Shown here: positions 8,593 to 13,952 of the stretch, one piece after another
Position numbering within the stretch: position 1 is the stretch's first letter
How the letters are laid out: each line of letters opens with the position of its first letter
Source of the DNA: JANYGM01 sp043764015
GTDB taxonomy: Bacteria; Bacteroidota; Bacteroidia; Cytophagales; Thermonemataceae
Direction of reading: 5' to 3'
DNA: 21,546 nt
Assembly (NCBI GenBank): GCA_043764015.1
Contig: JAYUKY010000010.1
Span: 1-21,546, forward strand
Notes under the pieces: model-generated
Told to the model about the DNA's origin: nothing
The model's input: only the letters and a program-made list of their open reading frames with translations
Database searches by the model: none
Program-made: the position numbers and the translations under genes

Positions 8593-8760
8593 TTATTTGG
8601 TTTCAAGTTCTTTAATTTCGTTTATTATCCTCATCAAATCATCTAAAAGCTGGTCTATTAACTCATTTTCATTACTTGTTTCTTGAACATTCTGTATTAA
8701 ACTCTCAATATTATCTTTTAGTCCTTTAAGAGCATTAAGTTTTCTTTGTTTTTCGTCCAT
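8593..8760 (-). CDS. Small coiled-coil-like protein (55 aa)
   Basis: From the ATG at 8760 the product has 55 residues with heptad-like hydrophobic spacing (LNALKGLKDNIESLIQNV, then LIDQLLDDLMRIINEIKEL), suggesting a short coiled coil or helical hairpin. A GTG six codons upstream (8778) is an alternative start; ATG is preferred because no signal favours the longer form. The stop lies 3 bases before the start of the 66-residue gene, so translation is probably coupled. The two proteins could form a pair, which is inference from spacing and helical character alone. No family was recognised. Confidence 0.55.
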   Translation of the reverse strand: MDEKQRKLNALKGLKDNIESLIQNVQETSNENELIDQLLDDLMRIINEIKELETK

Positions 8761-8809
8761 TTTTAGTTTTTTATTCACCGACTTTCAAACATTTTTCAAC
8801 AAATATTTA

Positions 8810-8917
8810 TCAAAGAAAATTAATATCATTTGGAAATTGTCTTGCTAATTCTTGCGCATTTAGACAAATTTTATCCAAATGTTGGATTTCTATTGCAATT
8901 ATTTCTGGCATTCTCAT
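8810..8917 (-). CDS. Possible 35-residue microprotein
   Basis: An ATG ORF of 35 codons plus TGA (begins MRMPEIIAIEI, ends FPNDINFL). It lies between a promoter at 8979-8986 and the two small genes ahead of dxs, 49 bases before the ATG of the next one. A second ATG is at codon 3. Composition is that of a plausible amphipathic peptide, and nothing else explains the 8779-9060 interval. It may be a real microprotein, a leader peptide or chance. Conservation in relatives would decide. Confidence 0.35.
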   Translation of the reverse strand: MRMPEIIAIEIQHLDKICLNAQELARQFPNDINFL

Positions 8918-8933
8918 AGCTTTTTGTTAATTT

Positions 8934-8960
8934 AAAACAATTCAAAAACGGAATTGTTTT
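8934..8960 (-). promoter_or_regulatory. Leader hairpin of the small-gene/dxs operon
   Basis: A perfect 10-bp inverted repeat (AAAACAATTC at 8934-8943, GAATTGTTTT at 8951-8960) with a 7-base loop lies between the -7 box at 8979-8986 and the microprotein ATG at 8917, so it would sit in the 5' leader of the transcript. On the minus strand the stem ends in GTTTT, a weak U tract, so it could act as an attenuator or an operator. Confidence 0.45.
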
Positions 8961-8978
8961 GAAAATATTTGTGCCTTG

Positions 8979-8986
8979 CAAAAATA
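8979..8986 (-). promoter_or_regulatory. -7 box of the small-gene/dxs operon
   Basis: Minus strand TATTTTTG matches TAnnTTTG exactly. No clean TTG is found 19 bases upstream (TCG at the expected place). It lies about 60 bases ahead of the 35-codon ORF and downstream of the patatin-gene stop at 9061, a sensible position for the promoter of the whole minus-strand cluster. Confidence 0.5.
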
Positions 8987-9060
8987 CAGAAAATTTGAGA
9001 AAGTACGAAATTTTGCAACAAAATATATCAACAAAAATCATTCCATTTGCTGGGCAACTC

Positions 9061-9822
9061 TTAGACTAATTTCAATATTTCGGGCATAAGGCGTTTAGTT
9101 TCATCATAACCATATTGATAAATTTGTTTTGCTGCGCCAAAATCAAATAAATTATGGTTGGTAGTTTCACTTGGTTCTATGATGATATGGCATTTTTTGA
9201 GATTATTAGAGGCATTTGTCCACATTACGAGGTCAAAAGAACGCTCTGCAATGGTTTTTAAGTTCCAGCTTTCTTTACTCAAAATATTATTTCCATTGAC
9301 ATTTACGCCAATAATCACCTCTGAAATGTCCAAAAGTGGCTCAACAGGCAGATTATTAAGAAGTCCGCCATCAACATAAGTATAATTCCCAATTTCTATA
9401 GGCTTGAAAATCAAGGGAATACAAGCAGAAGCCTGCACAATTTTATACAACTCTCCAATGCTATGAATTTCAGCTTGTCCCGTATTCAGGTTAGAGATAG
9501 CTACAAAGAGTTTTTTCTGCAAATCTTCAAATCTTTTAGCAGAAATGTACTTATTGAGCATTTTTTTGAGATATTTTAGCTCTGTAAGCCCGTCCCAAGG
9601 CACGCCAAAAGTAAAAAGTTTGTAGATTTTCGTTTCTAATAATGCTTCCATCATTTTTTGCGTAGAAAGCCCATCAGCATACATTGCGCCCACAATAGCC
9701 CCCATACTCGCACCAGAAACATAATTAGGGCGAATATTATTCTCTTCCAATACTCTCAAAACGCCAATATGCGCTATTCCACGTGCGCCACCACCAGCAA
9801 GGCAAATACCAATTTTTTTCAT
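9061..9822 (-). CDS. Patatin-like phospholipase family protein
   Basis: 253-residue cytoplasmic serine lipid hydrolase (RssA/NTE-type patatin family), expected to cleave acyl chains from phospholipids or lysophospholipids with a Ser-Asp dyad. The oxyanion loop GGGARG is at 10-15. The nucleophile elbow G-A-S-M-G has Ser39, and the catalytic Asp151 lies in YVDGGLLNN. The length is typical of the minimal bacterial single-domain form. There is no signal peptide, and no C-terminal OMP domain of the kind found in larger Bacteroidota patatins. The start at MKKIG places the glycine loop at the usual distance. The gene stands between the nrdA terminator (109 bases upstream) and the promoter of the dxs cluster; no clear own promoter was found. 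The physiological substrate is unknown. Confidence 0.93.
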   Translation of the reverse strand: MKKIGICLAGGGARGIAHIGVLRVLEENNIRPNYVSGASMGAIVGAMYADGLSTQKMMEALLETKIYKLFTFGVPWDGLTELKYLKKMLNKYISAKRFEDLQKKLFVAISNLNTGQAEIHSIGELYKIVQASACIPLIFKPIEIGNYTYVDGGLLNNLPVEPLLDISEVIIGVNVNGNNILSKESWNLKTIAERSFDLVMWTNASNNLKKCHIIIEPSETTNHNLFDFGAAKQIYQYGYDETKRLMPEILKLV

Positions 9823-9874
9823 TTTTTGTAGCTATTTCTAATTTTAATAACAATAAAAATATTTTCAATTATAC

Positions 9875-9913
9875 AAAAAACCTATCAATATTCAAAATAT
9901 TGATAGGTTTTTT
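9875..9913 (-). terminator. Strong terminator after nrdA
   Basis: AAAAAACCTATCAATATT (9875-9892) pairs perfectly over 18 bp with 9896-9913 around a 3-base loop, giving a T6 tail on either strand. It begins 19 bases past the nrdA stop and makes nrdA an isolated transcription unit, separate from the patatin gene. Confidence 0.9.
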
Positions 9914-9931
9914 TAATTAATTCATTATTAT

Positions 9932-12322
9932 TTAACTACCGCAAGCCTCACAATCATCTTTATTGTCAATAGAACAATTCATATCCGAGTTTTTCTGTGA
10001 AATATTGGAATTAACTGTTTCTAATTGGTTTACAGTCTGATTAACTGTTTGCCCAACTTCTTTGTCAATAGTAACTTTTGATGCGGTTACTGCTGCGGTT
10101 GTACGTAGGTAATACATACCTGTTTTCAGTCCTTTTTTCCAAGAATAAAAGTGCATAGAAGTCAGTTTACCAAAGTTTGGGTCTTGGATAAACACATTTA
10201 AACTCTGACTTTGGCAAATAAAAGCACCTCTATCAGCCGCCATATCAATCAAACTTTTTTGCTTAATTTCCCACGCTGTACGGTACAAATCTTTGATATT
10301 TTGCGGAATTTCAGAAATACCTTGCACAGAACCATCAGCGGCAACAATCTTGTTTTTAAGCGTTTCTGACCAGATACCAATTTCTATCAAATCTTTCAAA
10401 AGATGTTTATTGATAACTACAAACTCGCCAGAAAGCACATTTCTCTTGTAAATATTTGAAGTATAAGGCTCAAAACATTCATTATTTCCCAAAATTTGAG
10501 AAGTAGAAGCCGTTGGCATTGGTGCTAATAAAAGTGAGTTTCTGATGCCATTTTCAAGTATTTGCGCCTTCAAACCTTCCCAATCCCAACGGTTTGACTC
10601 TGGCTTTACACCCCACATATCAAACTGAAAAATCCCTTGAGAAATAGGCGAACCTTTGTAGCTTTCATACGTGCCATCACGCTTTGCAAGCTCCATAGAT
10701 GCCGTTAGCGCACCAAAATAGATAGTTTCAAAAATATCTTTGTTTAGTCCTTTTGCTTCATCAGATTCAAAAGGCATTCTAAGCATCAAAAACGCATCTG
10801 CAAGTCCCTGCACGCCTATTCCTATTGGGCGGTGACGCATATTTGAGTTTTGCGCCTCAATGACAGGATAATAATTGATGTCAATGATTTTGTTGAGATT
10901 TTTGGTAATAATTTTCGTTACCTCAAATAATTTCTCATAATCAAAAACCCCATTATTGATAAATCTAGGCAAAGAAATGGAAGCCAAATTGCAAACGGCT
11001 ACCTCATCTTTTGAGGTATATTCCATAATTTCGGTGCAAAGATTAGAGCTTTTTATTGTCCCCAGATTTTTCTGATTAGATTTTTTATTAGCCGCATCTT
11101 TGTACAACATATACGGATTGCCCGTTTCTGTTTGAGATTCTAAGATTTCAAACCATAAATCTTGCGCTTTTACTACTTTTCTAGCACGACCTTCTGCCTC
11201 ATATTTATGGTACAAAGCCTCAAATTCATCACCATAAACTTCGTGAAGATTTGGTGCTTCATTTGGACAAAAAAGTGACCATTCTCCATTGTCTTCCACT
11301 CTTTTCATAAACAAATCAGGAATCCAAAGTGCATAAAACAAATCTCTTGCACGTAATTCTTCCTTTCCGTTGTTCTTTTTCAACTCCAAAAACTCAAAAA
11401 TATCAGCGTGCCAAGGCTCAATATAAACCGCAAACGCACCTTTTCTTTTTCCACCACCTTGGTCAATATAACGTGCTGTGTCATTGAAAACACGCAACAT
11501 TGGGATAATTCCATTAGAATTTCCGTTTGTACCTTTGATGTACGAGCCTGTTGCACGTATGTTATGTATGCTAAGTCCCACGCCACCAGCAGATTGTGAG
11601 ATTTTAGCGCATTGTTTTAGTGTGTCATAAATGCCATCAATGCTGTCGCCTTGCATAGAAAGCAAAAAGCAAGAAGAAAGTTGTGGTTTTGGCGTTCCTG
11701 CATTGAAAAGCGTAGGTGTAGCGTGTGTAAACCACTTTTCAGACAATAAATTATAGGTTTCAATAGCTCCTTCAATATCTTCTTTGTGGATACCAACCGC
11801 CACACGCATCAGCATTTGTTGTGGACGTTCCGCAATTTTTCCGTCAATTTTGAGCAAATAAGAGCGTTCTAACGTCTTAAAACCAAAATAATCATACTGA
11901 AAATCTCTGTCATAAAGTATGGCAGAATCCAGATGAGCCGCATTTTTACGGATAATATCATAGACATCTTTGGCAATAAGTGCCGCATTTTCCCCTGTTT
12001 TTGGGTCTATGTACTCGTAAAGCCGCTTTATTGTACTAGAAAACGACTTTCCAGTAGTTTTATGCAGGTTTGAGATAGAAATACGAGCTGCAAGGCTGGC
12101 ATAATCAGGGTGAACAGTCGTCAAGGAAGCGGCAGTTCCTGCGGCAAGCTCGTCTAGTTCTGTGGTGGTGATTTTGTCATAAATGCCCGCAATGACCTTT
12201 CTAGCAATCTCAATAGGCTCAATAAAGTTCATATTCAGTCCATAGCAAAGTTTTTCAATACGAGCCGTGATTTTGTCAAATTTTACGGTTTCTAAACGAC
12301 CGTCTCTTTTTTGTACTAGCAC
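9932..12322 (-). CDS. nrdA: Class I ribonucleoside-diphosphate reductase, large (alpha) subunit
   Basis: Reduces ribonucleoside diphosphates to deoxy forms, with the radical supplied by a separate beta subunit. 796 residues. An N-terminal ATP-cone (about 1-90, VQKRDGRLETVKFDKI) provides dATP/ATP control. The active-site pair is Cys218 (LSSCFLLS) and Cys444 (AVCNLAS), with catalytic Asn427, Cys429 and Glu431 in SNLCTEI. The radical-path tyrosines lie in KTGMYYLRT, and the C-terminal shuttle cysteines are Cys791 and Cys794 (CEACGS). The sequence resembles eukaryotic RRM1/Rnr1 more than the E. coli enzyme (YGLNM, YMLYKDA, PMPTAST, GMYYLRT, terminal CGS), marking the eukaryote-like NrdA branch. 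The start is GTG (12322); a CACTT/AAGTG inverted repeat (12320-12333) overlaps it. nrdB is not adjacent. No clear -7 box or NrdR box was seen upstream. Confidence 0.97.
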   Translation of the reverse strand: MLVQKRDGRLETVKFDKITARIEKLCYGLNMNFIEPIEIARKVIAGIYDKITTTELDELAAGTAASLTTVHPDYASLAARISISNLHKTTGKSFSSTIKRLYEYIDPKTGENAALIAKDVYDIIRKNAAHLDSAILYDRDFQYDYFGFKTLERSYLLKIDGKIAERPQQMLMRVAVGIHKEDIEGAIETYNLLSEKWFTHATPTLFNAGTPKPQLSSCFLLSMQGDSIDGIYDTLKQCAKISQSAGGVGLSIHNIRATGSYIKGTNGNSNGIIPMLRVFNDTARYIDQGGGKRKGAFAVYIEPWHADIFEFLELKKNNGKEELRARDLFYALWIPDLFMKRVEDNGEWSLFCPNEAPNLHEVYGDEFEALYHKYEAEGRARKVVKAQDLWFEILESQTETGNPYMLYKDAANKKSNQKNLGTIKSSNLCTEIMEYTSKDEVAVCNLASISLPRFINNGVFDYEKLFEVTKIITKNLNKIIDINYYPVIEAQNSNMRHRPIGIGVQGLADAFLMLRMPFESDEAKGLNKDIFETIYFGALTASMELAKRDGTYESYKGSPISQGIFQFDMWGVKPESNRWDWEGLKAQILENGIRNSLLLAPMPTASTSQILGNNECFEPYTSNIYKRNVLSGEFVVINKHLLKDLIEIGIWSETLKNKIVAADGSVQGISEIPQNIKDLYRTAWEIKQKSLIDMAADRGAFICQSQSLNVFIQDPNFGKLTSMHFYSWKKGLKTGMYYLRTTAAVTASKVTIDKEVGQTVNQTVNQLETVNSNISQKNSDMNCSIDNKDDCEACGS

Positions 12323-12400
12323 TTTTTTAAGTGTTTATAGGTGAAATTTTGTGTTAAATTGTTAGTTCTTTCTGTGGAAACAGAAAACGTAATGTTTTTT

Positions 12401-12550
12401 TACTGTCGCTTGCCTCTTGGCAAGTGACGACTATTTTTGTAGGCTTCTAGCCTACGAACTATGTTTTATGATGACTATATATTAAATTTATATGACTAAC
12501 GGCTGGAAGCCGCTTTATAGTCCTCACTTGGCTAGAGCCAAGCGAGAGTA
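12401..12550. repeat. 150-bp composite palindromic element (REP/MITE-like)
   Basis: Four hairpins fill the space between nrdA and the small membrane-protein gene: GTCGCTTGCC/GGCAAGTGAC (12405-12428), GTAGGC/GCCTAC (12439-12455), CGGCT/AGCCG (12500-12512) and CTTGGC/GCCAAG (12527-12542). The left two and right two are inverted copies of each other. The ends TACTGTCGCTTGCC (12401-12414) and GCCAAGCGAGAGTA (12537-12550) are 12/14 complementary, and AAGTGA-GACTAT blocks recur inside each half in opposite orientation. It resembles BIME clusters or a small non-autonomous mobile element. A further hairpin, TTTCTGT/ACAGAAA (12369-12386), lies just outside. Confidence 0.8.
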
Positions 12551-12557
12551 GGAGAAA

Positions 12558-12995
12558 TTAGTAAGACCTACCACGCCCAAGTTCACTAAATACGTATGAA
12601 TGAATAGTTATCAAAATAGGAAATATTACAATTGCAAGAATTTTATCTATTGTTTGTGCTTGTGTGTTATTAGAAACCATTACAATCAATATAAAGAACA
12701 CAGGTATAAGTCCAATAAATAATGACATTTGTATCCAAGCATACCCTACTTGATCATGTGAACCACCAAAATATAATTTTATAAGAATATCATTTAGTCC
12801 TATAAAAAAATAGATTAAACATACTTTTTCAATAACTGCTATATTTTCTGTGCCTGCTGTCACTAATAATGTTGTAATTATTAGTACGAATGGCGTAAAC
12901 ATAATTCCATTTGGAGCAAAAAAACGTCCTATAAATCCGTTTGATACAACAGTGGCAAGTGCAAATCCAAGCATTAAAATATTTTGATTACTCAT
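12558..12995 (-). CDS. Small multi-pass inner-membrane protein
   Basis: 145 residues from the ATG at 12995, with about four or five hydrophobic segments (near 5-25, 30-47, 52-75, 84-106 and 118-135) separated by short polar loops such as one containing GGSHDQVG. It is predicted to be an integral inner-membrane protein; no family or catalytic motif was recognised. An in-frame ATG 16 codons upstream (13043) would add a hydrophilic leader, but it sits in the loop of a small hairpin (13027-13050), so the shorter form is preferred. The gene follows the toxin gene (stop at 13074) on the same strand. Whether it belongs to that operon is unclear, and immunity or membrane partner roles are not supported by sequence. 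Confidence 0.65.
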   Translation of the reverse strand: MSNQNILMLGFALATVVSNGFIGRFFAPNGIMFTPFVLIITTLLVTAGTENIAVIEKVCLIYFFIGLNDILIKLYFGGSHDQVGYAWIQMSLFIGLIPVFFILIVMVSNNTQAQTIDKILAIVIFPILITIHSYVFSELGRGRSY

Positions 12996-13026
12996 ATTTG
13001 TATGTTTGTTGTTAAGTTTTTTGGTG

Positions 13027-13050
13027 AAGTCAGGTGTTTCCATCTGACTT
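13027..13050 (-). other. Hairpin between toxin gene and membrane-protein gene
   Basis: AAGTCAG (13027-13033) and CTGACTT (13044-13050) form a 7-bp stem with a 10-base loop, 24 bases beyond the toxin stop. No T-run follows, so it is a poor intrinsic terminator, but it may mark an RNA processing or stability site between the two genes. Confidence 0.35.
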
Positions 13051-13073
13051 TACAGGAACTGCTGAGCATTTTA

Positions 13074-13331
13074 TCAATAATGACCTTTCATAGAAAGTAC
13101 TATAATGAGTTCTTCATTCACTTCATAAATAATTCTATGCTCCTTATCAATTCTACGAGACCAACAGCCTGAAAGATTATGTTTTAAGGGTTCTGGCTTA
13201 CCAATTCCCTCAAAAGGCGTTTCAATGATTGATTCTAGTAGTTTCCGTATTTTCTTAAGAATAATTACCTTGTTTATTTTTTTCCAATAAGCTAAATCTT
13301 CTTTGGCTTGCAAGGTATATTCTATTTCCAT
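13074..13331 (-). CDS. YoeB/Txe-family mRNA-cleaving toxin
   Basis: 85-residue RelE-superfamily ribosome-dependent endoribonuclease, expected to cut mRNA in the ribosomal A site when its antitoxin is lost. The length and the key residues match YoeB: Glu47 (GKPEPLK), Arg66 (DKEHRIIYE) and the terminal His84-Tyr85, equivalent to YoeB Glu46, Arg65, His83 and Tyr84. The basic block CWSRRIDKEHR is typical. The ATG (13331) overlaps the antitoxin stop by 10 bases, the usual translational coupling that keeps the toxin stoichiometric with the antitoxin. Nothing suggests inactivation. The symbol is left blank because the antitoxin is not the YefM type. Confidence 0.93.
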   Translation of the reverse strand: MEIEYTLQAKEDLAYWKKINKVIILKKIRKLLESIIETPFEGIGKPEPLKHNLSGCWSRRIDKEHRIIYEVNEELIIVLSMKGHY

Positions 13332-13531
13332 ATTTCGTCCAAGTCTATTTTTACAGTTTTGCCTTCTGTGGCTTGTTTTCTACTTTTTTGTATTTTAGCT
13401 ACAAAATCAGGGTTATAAGGAGATTCTTGGGCTACCTCAAATTTGATTTTCAATGCTTCAAAAAAAGCCATAATTATACTAAGTTCGTTGGCATTTGTAG
13501 GGTGAGCAATAAGCACATTTTGTGTTTTCAT
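13322..13531 (-). CDS. DUF2683-type antitoxin of the YoeB toxin
   Basis: 69-residue antitoxin. An N-terminal alpha/beta segment (ANELSIIMAFFEALKIKFEV, about 13-33) would mediate dimerisation or operator binding. A C-terminal extended region (SPYNPDFVAKIQKSRKQA, then KIDLDEIWK) would wrap the toxin; the SPYNPxFVxKI and DEIWK blocks are typical of the DUF2683 family found next to YoeB-like toxins in Bacteroidota and cyanobacteria (family from memory). It precedes the toxin with a 10-base overlap, and its 5' end overlaps the leading 61-residue ORF by 53 bases in a different frame. It is probably autoregulated through the inverted repeat at 13729-13750, by analogy with other toxin-antitoxin operons. 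Confidence 0.85.
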   Translation of the reverse strand: MKTQNVLIAHPTNANELSIIMAFFEALKIKFEVAQESPYNPDFVAKIQKSRKQATEGKTVKIDLDEIWK

Positions 13532-13664
13532 TATTTTCTTTTGTTGTCCATTCAGTTTTTAAAGATTTTGAAAGTAATTCAATAAGTTCTAATTTGCTTA
13601 TTGGATTTAATCCTTCAAAAAGCCCAAAATAAGTTTTTACTATGTGTTTGTCTGTATAAGTCAT
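13479..13664 (-). CDS. Leading ORF of the toxin-antitoxin operon (61 aa)
   Basis: 61 residues. The first 38 (MTYTDKHIVKTYFGLFEGLN, then ISKLELIELLSKSLK) resemble the N-terminal helical region of small antitoxin-like proteins that in Bacteroidota often precede toxin genes. The tail (after ENNENT) is unlike that family and overlaps the antitoxin gene by 53 bases in another frame, as if the original C-terminus had been lost and replaced by read-through. It could be a functional third component, a translation-coupling leader for the antitoxin, or a remnant of an older toxin-antitoxin gene. The family assignment is from memory and moderate. It is the first gene after the probable promoter at 13735-13742. 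Confidence 0.6.
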   Translation of the reverse strand: MTYTDKHIVKTYFGLFEGLNPISKLELIELLSKSLKTEWTTKENNENTKCAYCSPYKCQRT

Positions 13665-13728
13665 TTTGATTTTTAATTAAATGAAACCTCTCTAATCTAC
13701 TAAAAATCAGTTAATTACAAATCTTTAC

Positions 13729-13750
13729 TTATTGCAAAATTACGCAATAA
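13729..13750 (-). promoter_or_regulatory. Promoter with overlapping operator of the toxin-antitoxin operon
   Basis: Minus-strand TAATTTTG (13735-13742) matches the -7 consensus TAnnTTTG, and it is framed by a perfect inverted repeat TTATTGC (13729-13735) / GCAATAA (13744-13750). A repressor bound here would cover the -7 box, the layout expected for conditional autoregulation by the antitoxin or toxin-antitoxin complex. The leader to the first ATG is about 65 bases. The remaining sequence of 13665-13952 is AT-rich and holds only the divergent promoter at 13914. Confidence 0.5.
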
Positions 13751-13913
13751 TAAGCATATTTACTAATTTTTTGTTCCATTTTTTAGGAAAAAATCAGAAA
13801 AGAAAAGTATTGTTTTGAGTATCAAACCTTTAATTTTTTAAAAGTTTTTTTGAGATTTCAGTATCTTTTTTCCAAAAAAAACGTAAAATAAAGTAGAATA
13901 AGCAAAAGTTTTC

Positions 13914-13921
13914 TATATTTG
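13914..13921 (+). promoter_or_regulatory. -7 box of the TPR-protein gene
   Basis: TATATTTG matches TAnnTTTG and lies 31 bases before the GTG start of the coiled-coil/TPR gene, implying a short leader. No TTG is seen at -33. Confidence 0.45.
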
Positions 13922-13952
13922 TTTTTTAAACTAATCAATACTTTGTATCATT

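Noticed and set aside
12323..12400. NrdR boxes upstream of nrdA
   Set aside because: No pair of sequences close to the NrdR consensus; only a small TTTCTGT/ACAGAAA hairpin and an inverted repeat over the start codon were seen.
12401..12550. CRISPR array or insertion sequence in the hairpin cluster
   Set aside because: Units are inverted instead of direct, there are no regular spacers, no transposase ORF and no target-site duplication.
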